From: UBA935 sp031555615 | GTDB taxonomy: Bacteria > Bacillota > Clostridia > Lachnospirales > Lachnospiraceae | Reading direction: 5' to 3' | Length of the DNA: 64,000 bases | NCBI GenBank assembly: GCA_031555615.1 | Contig: JAVBUF010000005.1 | Location: 141,064 to 205,063, forward strand | Shown here: piece by piece, positions 16,417 through 24,569 of the stretch | How positions within the stretch are numbered: position 1 is the stretch's first letter | How the letters are laid out: the number at the start of each line of letters is the position of its first letter | Made by a program: the position numbers and the translations under genes | Notes under the pieces: generated by a model | What the model was told of the DNA's origin: nothing | What the model saw: the letters and a program-made list of their open reading frames with translations, nothing else | The model's database searches: none

Positions 16417-16499
16417 CAAAGGCTATTGCAAATAAAAAATAGAATCGTAATAGCCTTTGCAGATCCCCATTGATAAGAGGAGATGCAAAATGAGCTATT
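16404..16499 (+). promoter_or_regulatory. Attenuator-like leader with four complementary segments
   Basis: TTTTGC (from about 16407) can pair with GCAAA of segment 1. Segment 1 (GCAAAGGCTATT, 16416-16427) is a perfect complement of segment 2 (AATAGCCTTTGC, 16449-16460). Segment 2 can also pair with the start-codon region: AATAGC with GCTATT (16494-16499) and TTTGC with GCAAA (16485-16489). The 0:1 plus 2:3 fold hides the start; the 1:2 fold frees it, the logic of erm-type attenuators. Confidence 0.5.
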
Positions 16500-17041
16500 T
16501 AACAACTACATATAGAATTCTACCCCGAGGATCGTACAAAATCATCCGGAACTGTTCCGGATGCGGAGGGAAAAGCACTTACCAAAACACCCGGAACTTT
16601 CGCGTCAATGCCAATGGCAACCGAATTGATGTATGGTTGATTTACCAATGCGAAAAGTGCCGTCATACCTATAATCTGACAGTTTATGAACGGGTAAGAC
16701 CAACCTTTATCGCAGCGGAAGAATACGCTCTTTTTCTGGCCAACGATAGGGAGCTGGCACAAAAATACGGAACGGACAGGCAATTGTTTGTCAAAAATAA
16801 AGCCCAAATCGATGGAAATGATATGGATTACCAATTGATTCAGGAAGAAATAATAGAAACGCAGTCAAAAATAATAATTGAGAATCCCTATGATTTAAAA
16901 ATCAGGACCGATAAGGTAATGGCTGAGTTACTGGGGATCACCAGAAGCAGGATCAAGCAACTGGAAAAGAGCGGCCTGATAATATATGGGCAGAATTATC
17001 TGGGAAGGCAGACGGAAATCATAATCAAAGAACATATCTAA
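16490..17041 (+). CDS. DUF1062 domain-containing protein
   Basis: A 183-aa protein starting MSYLTTTYRILPRGSYKIIR. It has a zinc-ribbon-like pair of motifs, CSGCGG near the N-terminus and CEKC about 30 residues later, and a C-terminal helix-turn-helix-like segment (MAELLGITRSRIKQLEKSGLI). This layout matches the uncharacterised DUF1062 family, common in Firmicutes near regulators. ATG 16490 follows GAGGAGATGCAAA; an in-frame start at 16457 lies upstream of that site and is less likely. The last 4 bp overlap the convergent XRE gene. Confidence 0.85.
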   Translation: MSYLTTTYRILPRGSYKIIRNCSGCGGKSTYQNTRNFRVNANGNRIDVWLIYQCEKCRHTYNLTVYERVRPTFIAAEEYALFLANDRELAQKYGTDRQLFVKNKAQIDGNDMDYQLIQEEIIETQSKIIIENPYDLKIRTDKVMAELLGITRSRIKQLEKSGLIIYGQNYLGRQTEIIIKEHI

Positions 17042-18072
17042 TTGCCAATCAATTCCTGCCAGCGTTGATTTTTCTTCATATAATCATAGGTCTCTTCATC
17101 CCGGAAACAAGCCAGCAGCTTTTCCCGTAATCCGGCTATAAACCCCGGGTCAAGTTCTTTAAAATTCATGTGTGCATACAGGGGAGAATTGGTGTAATCA
17201 CACATTTTATCAATATTGGCAAGTATTTCTTCCATTGTCATGATCGTAACATCCATGTCCTTCTCGGCTGTGGCCAATTCAAGCTTACAGGCAGCTTCCT
17301 GATATTTTCCCATATCAAAGAGGTTTGCCAGTTTGCTTTGTTTTTCCATAAGCATATGAGCCTTTTCGCTGTCATTATCCTCCATTGCCAGCATAAAAAT
17401 ACTGTGAAAGACCATATTCATCATCTGGCAGCCGGAAAACAATAATTCTTCATAAGCCTTATAGGCTTCCTTTATACGGTTTGTTTTGCTGTAAATTAAG
17501 GCTTGCTTGTGCTTCTTCTCCGGGTTTTCAGAGGAAAAGTATTGCAAATATTCTTCGGCTTTTTGGTATTCGTTTTTTCTAAAATAAAATCCAAATAAAG
17601 AATCGGCAGCAGTTTTCCTGATATTTTCATCATTACTTTCTAAGGCCCGGGAATAGCAGTTCATGATATAACCTTCATATTTTTCCGCATCCGGGATATT
17701 TTGGACGAAACGCTGCGCATCTAAAATCACGGCAAGCTGCCAAATCAGCTGGTCGCAATTGGGATATTGTTGGATTTTTGCTTTAGCCCATTGAAATGCT
17801 TCTTCATAAGGTTTTTCTTTTAGCAGAGTGTCGATTTCATAAATAATACCGTTTATCCCATCAGCAGTCAGTTCTTCCTGAAAAGACAACAGCGTGTCCA
17901 ATGTGATGCCCAGCAATCTGGCAATAGGTGTCAATAGCATGATATCCGGTTGTGAAACGCCGTTCTCCCACTTATTAACCGCCGGCGCGGTAACCCCCAG
18001 GCGATTGGCCATTTCTTCCTGTGTCATACTTTTTCTTTTGCGATGTTCTCGTATTATTTCACCGATATGCAT
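17038..18072 (-). CDS. XRE-family regulator with TPR-like helical domain
   Basis: A 344-aa protein. Residues 1-62 are a Cro/CI-type helix-turn-helix (MTQEEMANRLGVTAPAVNKWENG, then PDIMLLTPIARLLGITLDTLL). The rest consists of repeated helical pairs resembling tetratricopeptide repeats (YEEAFQWAKAKIQQYPN, IRKTAADSLFGFYFRKNEYQKAEEYL at about 155-180). This resembles peptide-responsive regulators of the Rgg/PlcR kind, but no peptide gene is visible. Its 3' end overlaps the stop of the DUF1062 gene, so the two are convergent. Confidence 0.85.
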   Translation of the reverse strand: MHIGEIIREHRKRKSMTQEEMANRLGVTAPAVNKWENGVSQPDIMLLTPIARLLGITLDTLLSFQEELTADGINGIIYEIDTLLKEKPYEEAFQWAKAKIQQYPNCDQLIWQLAVILDAQRFVQNIPDAEKYEGYIMNCYSRALESNDENIRKTAADSLFGFYFRKNEYQKAEEYLQYFSSENPEKKHKQALIYSKTNRIKEAYKAYEELLFSGCQMMNMVFHSIFMLAMEDNDSEKAHMLMEKQSKLANLFDMGKYQEAACKLELATAEKDMDVTIMTMEEILANIDKMCDYTNSPLYAHMNFKELDPGFIAGLREKLLACFRDEETYDYMKKNQRWQELIGN

Positions 18073-18319
18073 ATAAAAATCTCCTGACTATCATTCATTA
18101 AGAGGTGCTTCCTGTTTAAATCATATCAGGAAACGTTAGGTCTAACAACTGAATATAAATTAATTATTTCTCAAATAACTTAACCGTTATTTATGATACA
18201 TTACTAATTATTTGTAGTATACTGATGATAAAGGGCGATACGGAGTGTGGAAAGTTCCAGGGAAAATAAAGAAAAGGAGCCGTGCAGAGCATGCCATATG
18301 CACGGGTATAATCAGGAAG

Positions 18320-19636
18320 ATGAAAAAACAAGCAGGCTTAGTTTGGGTCGGTATTATAGCAATAGCAATGCTGTTTGGAGGGTGCGGTGGAAAACAGCCG
18401 GTGACTTCGGGTGCATCGGAACAGATGGAAGCAGAAGCGTCAGAAACTCCAGCCAGTGAGGCGGAAAACAGTCAGATGAAAAGCAGTGAGACGAGAAATG
18501 GTGAGATAGAAAGTAGTGAGATAGAAAGTAGTGAGACAGCAAGTGCGACAGAAAGCGATATGACTGGAGTACCCACGGAAAAGAACATAAACCCCGAAAT
18601 GGAAGCACTGACCGCCAGGGAAGTGGTGGGACAGATGAAACTGGGCTGGAATCTGGGCAATACCATGGATGTGCAAAAGTCCGGTGCTGCCCCAACGCTT
18701 TCGCCCCAGATTTGGGAAACCGGCTGGGGAAATCCGGTGACTAATCCGGAGTTGATTGATGCAGTAATGAACAAGGGTTTTAATGTAATCAGGATTCCCA
18801 TAACCTGGAATGATCATTTGCTGGTAAATGAAGATTATCGGATTGCTGACAGCTGGATGGAACGGGTTCAGGAAATCGTGGATTATGCTTATGATCAGGG
18901 CGCTTATGTTATCATCAATGCGCATCATGAAAGCTGGTACGATCCCTACTATGATAATGAGGAACAGGCAGCCGCGATTCTGGAAGCAGTTTGGAGTCAG
19001 ATTGCCCGGCGTTTTCAGAACTATGATGAACATTTATTATTTGAAGGAATGAATGAACCCCGGAAAGTGGGGACTGCTGTGGAGTGGAATGGCGGAGATC
19101 AGGAAGGCTGGGAGGTCGTTAACCGTCTGAATACCATTTTCGTGCAAACCATCCGTAATGCCGGCGGTAATAATCCCTACCGTATATTGATGATCCCCGG
19201 CTATGCCGCCAATTGCTGGGAAGGTATCAAACATCTGGAGGTACCGGCGGGGGATAACAAAATTGCCGTATCGGTGCATGCCTATGAACCTTACGCCTTT
19301 GCCCTGGATGTTAACGGCAGAGGCAATTGGAATCAGGACACCGCCAATATTGATATGATCATGAAATCACTGGATGATTTATTTATATCCAAGGGCATCC
19401 CCGTTGTTATCGGAGAATTCGGCGCCATGTATAAGTCGGCTGAAGGAAACGAAGAGGACCGCGGCCAATGGGCCCAATATTATGTCCATGCCGCCAAAGA
19501 ACGGAACATTCCCTGTATTTGGTGGGATAATGGTGCTTTCACGGGATCAGGTGAACTGTTTGGACTGATCAACCGCAATACTTGTGAATGGCAATATCCG
19601 CTGGTGGTGGAAGGTCTGTTGAAGGGGGTTAAATAA
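18320..19636 (+). CDS. GH5 endoglucanase (cellulase) lipoprotein
   Basis: A 438-aa exported enzyme. From ATG 18320 it begins with a lipoprotein signal (MKKQAGLVWVGIIAIAMLF, lipobox FGGC), then a Ser/Glu-rich linker to about residue 90, then a glycoside hydrolase 5 barrel: GWNLGNTMD, the acid/base Glu in FEGMNEP and the nucleophile Glu in VVIGEFGA. It should cut beta-1,4-glucan or mannan outside the cell. Neither 18320 nor the earlier in-frame GTG at 18245 has an ideal ribosome binding site; 18320 is chosen for the clean signal. A 15-bp tandem repeat lies in the linker. No other polysaccharide gene is adjacent. Confidence 0.9.
   Translation: MKKQAGLVWVGIIAIAMLFGGCGGKQPVTSGASEQMEAEASETPASEAENSQMKSSETRNGEIESSEIESSETASATESDMTGVPTEKNINPEMEALTAREVVGQMKLGWNLGNTMDVQKSGAAPTLSPQIWETGWGNPVTNPELIDAVMNKGFNVIRIPITWNDHLLVNEDYRIADSWMERVQEIVDYAYDQGAYVIINAHHESWYDPYYDNEEQAAAILEAVWSQIARRFQNYDEHLLFEGMNEPRKVGTAVEWNGGDQEGWEVVNRLNTIFVQTIRNAGGNNPYRILMIPGYAANCWEGIKHLEVPAGDNKIAVSVHAYEPYAFALDVNGRGNWNQDTANIDMIMKSLDDLFISKGIPVVIGEFGAMYKSAEGNEEDRGQWAQYYVHAAKERNIPCIWWDNGAFTGSGELFGLINRNTCEWQYPLVVEGLLKGVK
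18503..18532 (+). repeat. 15-bp tandem repeat in the GH5 linker
   Basis: GAGATAGAAAGTAGT occurs twice without a gap (18503-18517, 18518-18532) followed by a partial third copy, encoding repeated Glu-Ser-Ser-Glu-Ile. Degenerate copies lie just upstream. The unit is a multiple of three, so copy changes would alter linker length without a frameshift. Confidence 0.8.
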
Positions 19637-19675
19637 ATACATTAATAATACGATGCAACCGGCTTTGCAACGAAT

Positions 19676-19725
19676 AGTTGCGGGATTTCAAGCCGAAATA
19701 TGTGGCGCAACTGCCTCTCTTTTTT
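19676..19725 (+). terminator. Terminator-like hairpin after the GH5 gene
   Basis: AGTTGCG pairs with CGCAACT and a T-rich run (CTCTCTTTTTTT) follows. A second short dyad, TGCAA/TTGCA, lies just before it. Confidence 0.65.
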
Positions 19726-19789
19726 TATGCTAAGGCCAGATGATTTGGAGTTTCCTAATCACTGAAAATAAAAAAGGAGAGGTTTTTAA

Positions 19790-21031
19790 ATGAAAGATTA
19801 TTTATGGAAAAAAGATTTTACCCTGGTAGTAATAGGACAGATCATATCGGTTATGGGTTCGGCGGTATTGCGGTTCGCCCTGAATCTGTATGTTTTGGAC
19901 ATAACCGGAAGAGCGGATATATTTGCCCTGGTAGTTGCGGTTTCGGCCATTCCCGGGATTATATTCTCGCCTGTGGGGGGTGCCATTTCCGACCGCTTTA
20001 ACCGAAGAGACTTAATGGTGATTTTTGATTTCTTAAGCAGTTTTGTTGTATTGTTTTTAATCCTTCTATTATGGAAGGGAAAAGCAGAGGTTATTTATAT
20101 CGGCATCATAATGGCCATTCTGTCGTTAATCAGCGCAGTGTATCAGCCCACTGTACAGGCAAGTATTCCGGTGCTTTCTTCGGAACAAAATCTAACCCAG
20201 GCCAATGGCATTGTCAGCGGTGTCGGTGCGTTATCGGGACTCATGGGACCGGTGCTGGGAAGTGTGCTTTATGGTTTTCTGGGCATTAAGATATTGGTGG
20301 TGATCAGCTGTGCAATGTTTGCGGCTTCGGCAGTTATGGAAATATTTATTAAGATCCCCTTTTCCAAGCCCAAACAAACCAGTCATATTGTGGTTGAGAT
20401 ATGGCAGGATATGAAAAAGGGCATCAGCTATATGGTGCGGGATAATATTTATATTTTAAAAACCATAGCGGTTGCTGCGCTGCTCAATATGTTTCTGTCA
20501 GCTTTTTTTATCATTGGCGTACCCTATATTCTGCGGTTTGTTATGAAGAGCAGTGACTTGATGTATGGAGCCGGGATGAGCCTGATCCAGATCAGCAGTA
20601 TCCTGGGTGCCCTGCTGGTGGGTATTCTGACCAAAAAAACAACCATCGAAAAGTTGTATCGATGGCTGTTTGCAACGGCGATGCTGCTTCTTCCCATGGC
20701 AGCGGCGGTTACACCGATGATGCTGGGGCTGGGGCATTGGCCGTCATTTATTCTCTTTTTTCTCTTTGGCAGCATGATTATTATGATAGCCTCTATTATG
20801 TCCATATTTATTATTACCATAGTGCAAAAAGAAACTCCTAATGAAATGCTGGGAAAAGTAATGGCTATCGTTATGGCGGTTGCGCAATGTGTGGCTCCGG
20901 TGGGTCAAATCATGTACGGCAGCCTGTTTGAAAAATTCAGTGGGGCCCCCTATATACCGGTTTTATTTGGGGGGATGGCAACAGCCATCATAGCCTTTAT
21001 CGGCAAAAAATTACTGCAAAGACAATCATAA
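19790..21031 (+). CDS. MFS transporter, multidrug/macrolide exporter-like
   Basis: A 413-aa protein with about twelve membrane helices. The first cytoplasmic loop carries the major-facilitator motif as GGAISDRFNRRDLM. The N-terminus (FTLVVIGQIISVMGSAVLRFALNLYVLDITG) is typical of the MefA/EntS-like group that exports drugs or siderophores. AAAAAGGAGAGG precedes ATG 19790. It ends 18 bp before the convergent ftsH-like gene. Substrate unknown; the neighbourhood rich in antibiotic-type regulators fits a drug exporter. Confidence 0.88.
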   Translation: MKDYLWKKDFTLVVIGQIISVMGSAVLRFALNLYVLDITGRADIFALVVAVSAIPGIIFSPVGGAISDRFNRRDLMVIFDFLSSFVVLFLILLLWKGKAEVIYIGIIMAILSLISAVYQPTVQASIPVLSSEQNLTQANGIVSGVGALSGLMGPVLGSVLYGFLGIKILVVISCAMFAASAVMEIFIKIPFSKPKQTSHIVVEIWQDMKKGISYMVRDNIYILKTIAVAALLNMFLSAFFIIGVPYILRFVMKSSDLMYGAGMSLIQISSILGALLVGILTKKTTIEKLYRWLFATAMLLLPMAAAVTPMMLGLGHWPSFILFFLFGSMIIMIASIMSIFIITIVQKETPNEMLGKVMAIVMAVAQCVAPVGQIMYGSLFEKFSGAPYIPVLFGGMATAIIAFIGKKLLQRQS

Positions 21032-21049
21032 AACTCTGCAACGGCATCG

Positions 21050-22768
21050 TTAACCGCAAAGGGCATCAATATCACTGCCGTTTAAGGTTTCCCTTTCCAG
21101 CAGGGCAGTGGCAATGGTCTGTAAAGACTGCATATTTGCATTAAGCTCCTCCTTGGTTTCTTCATAAAGACGATTGATCCTGTCACGGCTGCGATCCAGC
21201 AAGGCAGAATCAGGGCCGGATTGCAGCCCGTTGCTGTTAAAGATACCAAATTCATTATCCATACCATAAACCGAGATATATTCCATCATGTGGCCGGAAA
21301 CCTTTTCAATATCATTTCCGGCACCGGTGGTAATATCATCCTTGCCGAAGATCAGTTCCTCGCTGGCCCGGCCGGCCAGCAGAACCTTCATGTTGGCCAG
21401 CATTTTCTGCCTGGTCATATACATGGAATCCTTGGGTATGCTTAAGGCAAACCCTCCGGCCCCTCTGGTACTGGGAATAATCGTAACCTTGGAAATATAA
21501 GAATCGGGCAGCAGCAGTCTGGTAATCAGGGCATGGCCGGCTTCATGGTAAGCGGTCACTTTCCGGTCCTGCTCTGTAATAAAACTGGTATCGGATTTTT
21601 CCGCACCGGCAATTACGGTAAAAAAGGCCTTGTCGATGTGAGTCTGCCCGATGGTCTTCTGATCTTCGTTGGCAGCAAAAATTGCCGCTTCATTTAACAG
21701 ATTTTCCAGCATTGCCCCGCTGAAGGACACAGTGGATTTAGCCAGAGCTTCCATATCAACGGTTTCATCTAATGGTTTTTGGGTGGCATGAAGTTCCAGA
21801 ATCTTCTTTCGGGCATTGACATCCGGCAGCCCGATTTCTACCAGACGGTCAAACCGCCCCGGTCTGGTAAGGGCATCATCCAGAGTATCCAGGCGGTTGG
21901 TAGCGGCAATCACCACCACACCATCCCGTTCATGAAAACCGGACATCTCGGTCAAAAGGGCATTTAAAGTCTGATCCCGTTCGTCATGACTGGCACCCGG
22001 CTGCTTACTTCTTTTTTTTCCAATGGCATCTATCTCATCAATAAAGATCACGGCCTTCTCGGATTTTTTGGCAGTCTGAAAAAGCTCCCGGACCCGGCTG
22101 GCACCCACCCCTACATAGGTCTGCATGAAGTCGGAACCACTCATGGCATAAAAGGGAACACCAGCCTCTCCGGCAATGGCTTTTGCCATCAAAGTCTTAC
22201 CGGTTCCCGGGGGACCGTAAAATAGGATACCTCTGGGCATCCGGGCACCCACATCGGCATATTTATCCGGGTTCCGGATGAAGGCGATCATATCCGCCAC
22301 CATTGCTTTGGCCTCCGCATTACCGGCTACATCCTCCAGCATCAGCGTCAGAGCCTCACTCTTCCTGCTGGCATTTTGAATCAGGCTGCCCCTGGTCTTA
22401 CTCCGGTAAAAGAAAATTCCAACCCCTGAAAGAATCAGGATAAACAATATCTGAACCGGTGAGGAAGCAGCTTGCGAATCCTGATAAATAACCGGAATCT
22501 GATGGGATAGAAGAAAATCAAAAATTTCCGCAGATTGTGGATTGGGTACTTTGTAAACAGTAGGGTCACCGGATAAGCGAATCTGGAGAACATTACTGTT
22601 TTCTCCGACGGTTACCTGCTCTACCTGATTTTGTCCGGCAAAATCAATAAAATCATTATAAGAGATAGTCTGGCGGTCATTTGATAAAAAGAAATGTGCC
22701 CACCATAAGGCCAGTACCGTCAGTGTCAGTACGATTGCATATTTGATATATTTTGGTTTGATTGGCAT
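21050..22768 (-). CDS. ftsH: ATP-dependent zinc metalloprotease, FtsH family (short form)
   Basis: A 572-aa membrane AAA+ protease. Helices at about residues 8-28 and 105-121 flank a periplasm-side domain. The AAA module has Walker A GPPGTGKT (185-192), Walker B IFIDEID (241-247) and the second region of homology TRPGRFDR. The protease has the zinc motif HEAGH (408-412) and a third ligand Asp486 in GAGNDIEKV. FtsH degrades misfolded and regulatory membrane proteins. At 572 residues it is shorter than the usual 600-650 because the C-terminal tail is cut close; another full-length FtsH elsewhere in the genome is likely. It diverges from purC. Confidence 0.95.
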   Translation of the reverse strand: MPIKPKYIKYAIVLTLTVLALWWAHFFLSNDRQTISYNDFIDFAGQNQVEQVTVGENSNVLQIRLSGDPTVYKVPNPQSAEIFDFLLSHQIPVIYQDSQAASSPVQILFILILSGVGIFFYRSKTRGSLIQNASRKSEALTLMLEDVAGNAEAKAMVADMIAFIRNPDKYADVGARMPRGILFYGPPGTGKTLMAKAIAGEAGVPFYAMSGSDFMQTYVGVGASRVRELFQTAKKSEKAVIFIDEIDAIGKKRSKQPGASHDERDQTLNALLTEMSGFHERDGVVVIAATNRLDTLDDALTRPGRFDRLVEIGLPDVNARKKILELHATQKPLDETVDMEALAKSTVSFSGAMLENLLNEAAIFAANEDQKTIGQTHIDKAFFTVIAGAEKSDTSFITEQDRKVTAYHEAGHALITRLLLPDSYISKVTIIPSTRGAGGFALSIPKDSMYMTRQKMLANMKVLLAGRASEELIFGKDDITTGAGNDIEKVSGHMMEYISVYGMDNEFGIFNSNGLQSGPDSALLDRSRDRINRLYEETKEELNANMQSLQTIATALLERETLNGSDIDALCG

Positions 22769-22882
22769 AGGAACACCCTCTCCGATATTCTGTAAGAATA
22801 TTGTTATGTTAACTATAATGAACTGTTAAAACCATAACATTTTCACCGGAAAAATACCATGTATAAAATTTGGTAAAATCAA

Positions 22883-22911
22883 TTGTTTTGGGGGAAATCT
22901 TGTGATAAGAT
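22883..22911 (+). promoter_or_regulatory. Putative sigma-A promoter of purC
   Basis: TTGTTT (22883-22888) and TAAGAT (22906-22911) are separated by 17 bp. The site is about 45 bp upstream of the purC start. Confidence 0.5.
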
Positions 22912-22954
22912 ATTATCAATCGTCTAATTACATCTAATGAAAAGGAGCTTTATT

Positions 22955-23635
22955 ATGAAACATGTGTATGAAGGTAAGACCAAGACTGTTTATGAATTAG
23001 AAAATGGTAATTATTTGTTAAAATTTAAAGATGATGTGACCGGAGCAGATGGTAAATTCGACCCCGGCGCCAATTCCGTAGGATTGACCATCGAAGGAAT
23101 GGGACAAGGTGGTTTGAAACTCACCACTCACTTTTTTAAGCTTTTACAGGAAAAAGGAATCAAGACCCATTTTATCAGCTCTGATATTGCCGAAAGTACC
23201 ATGGAAGTATTGCCGGCTACTCCTTTCGGCAACGGAATCGAAGTAATCTGCCGTTTCAAGGCAGTGGGAAGCTTTATGCGCCGTTATGGCCAATATGCTG
23301 AGGAAGGACAGGATCTGGATGCCTTTGTGGAAGTGACTTTGAAGGATGATGACCGTGAAGATCCCCCCATTACCAAAGATGCACTGTCGATCTTAGGAAT
23401 ACTCACCAACGAGGAATATGAATCCTTAAAGGCGCAGACCCAGAAAATCTGCAAGATTGTCAAAGAAGAATTAGCCAATTTCGGCTGTGAGTTGTATGAT
23501 ATTAAGTTAGAATTCGGCAGAAATAACGGAGAGGTTATTTTAATTGATGAAATCTCCGGCGGAAATATGCGTGTATATAAAGATGGAAAAATTGTAGATC
23601 CGTTGGATATCGTCAAAATTGTGGTTGCAGAATAA
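22955..23635 (+). CDS. purC: Phosphoribosylaminoimidazole-succinocarboxamide synthase
   Basis: A 226-aa SAICAR synthetase, which joins aspartate to CAIR in purine synthesis. It begins MKHVYEGKTKTVYE, as PurC usually does, with the substrate motifs KFKDDVTG, EVICRFKAVGSFMRRYG, and the C-terminal DIKLEFGRNNGEVILIDEISGGNMRVY. ATG 22955 is the true start because AAAAGGAGC sits 5-9 bases upstream; the in-frame ATG at 22937 overlaps that site. It stands alone rather than in a pur operon, and it is convergent with the exporter gene, only 2 bp away. Confidence 0.96.
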   Translation: MKHVYEGKTKTVYELENGNYLLKFKDDVTGADGKFDPGANSVGLTIEGMGQGGLKLTTHFFKLLQEKGIKTHFISSDIAESTMEVLPATPFGNGIEVICRFKAVGSFMRRYGQYAEEGQDLDAFVEVTLKDDDREDPPITKDALSILGILTNEEYESLKAQTQKICKIVKEELANFGCELYDIKLEFGRNNGEVILIDEISGGNMRVYKDGKIVDPLDIVKIVVAE

Positions 23636-23637
23636 AA

Positions 23638-24522
23638 CTATGAGGCGTCGCTTTTTTGCGGCGCTTCTTGCTTGGTAAAAAAGTCAACCGCAAGGGTACT
23701 GCCAAGAATCAAGGCCCCTCCGACAATCTGTTTAAGACCCATGGGTTCTTTTAACAGCAGAGCGGACAAAAGAATGGCTGTCAGCGGGTCGATGTAACTG
23801 AACAATGCCGCAGTTTGGCCCTTCAGAGCCCCCAAACCGGAAAAGTATAAAAAGTAGGAAAAACCGGTATGGATAATCCCCACTACCAAAAGCAGAAAAA
23901 TACTTTGGGTGGTGATCAATCCGGTATCTATGGGAGAAGTCAGAAGTACATAGGGAAAAAGGGAAACCGTAGCAGCCCCCAGTTGGACAATGGTCCGTTC
24001 CATATTGGTTACCCGCCGGAAGAACTTATTCAAAAGAACCACAGCAGCATAAAAAGCCGCCGCTCCCAGTCCGTAAAGAATACCGGCCAAATCATTGCTG
24101 CCCTGTCCGCCGGAACCGGTAATCAGGATGACACCAAGAAGAGCGGCACCGATGCAGCAGAGCTTAACCGTCGTTAATTTTTCCTTTAAAATCAAGGGAG
24201 AAAGCAGCACCACAATTACCGGAGCACAGTAGTAGCAGATGGTGGCATTGGAGATGCTGGTATACCGGTAGGACTGGAAAAGCAGGATCCAATTGATGCC
24301 GATGGCAACACCGGAAAAAATCAAAACCCATAAATCAGCACGGATTCGCCGGAGAGAAAGTTGTTTGCGGAAGCAAAATACCGATGATAAAAGAAAGAGG
24401 CATCCAATAAGGCCTCTTGCCAGAGCGATTTGTGCGGATGGAAAAGGAAGCATCCGGACGAAAAGCCCGACACTTCCGAAAATTAACATGGCGGAAATAT
24501 ATTTTATCTTTGCAGTGTTCAT
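23638..24522 (-). CDS. EamA/DMT-family transporter
   Basis: A 294-aa protein with ten predicted membrane helices in two EamA repeats (for example MLIFGSVGLFVRMLPFPS in the first and GAAAFYAAVVLLNKFFRR at the junction with the second). Members export amino acids or small metabolites. Two in-frame ATGs, at 24528 and 24522, exist; a TATAAT box ends only one base before the first, so transcription should start close to 24522 and the message may have no leader. No ribosome binding site is present. It is convergent with purC. Confidence 0.88.
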   Translation of the reverse strand: MNTAKIKYISAMLIFGSVGLFVRMLPFPSAQIALARGLIGCLFLLSSVFCFRKQLSLRRIRADLWVLIFSGVAIGINWILLFQSYRYTSISNATICYYCAPVIVVLLSPLILKEKLTTVKLCCIGAALLGVILITGSGGQGSNDLAGILYGLGAAAFYAAVVLLNKFFRRVTNMERTIVQLGAATVSLFPYVLLTSPIDTGLITTQSIFLLLVVGIIHTGFSYFLYFSGLGALKGQTAALFSYIDPLTAILLSALLLKEPMGLKQIVGGALILGSTLAVDFFTKQEAPQKSDAS

Positions 24523-24528
24523 AGGCAT

Positions 24529-24556
24529 ATTATAGCATTAAAGAAAAGAAAAGCAA
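24529..24556 (-). promoter_or_regulatory. Promoter abutting the EamA start codon
   Basis: On the minus strand TTGCTT (24556-24551) and consensus TATAAT (24534-24529) are 16 bp apart. The -10 box is adjacent to the ATG at 24528, so the predicted transcription start falls at or near the ATG at 24522. Confidence 0.6.
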
Positions 24557-24569
24557 TCAGGAAAATAAT

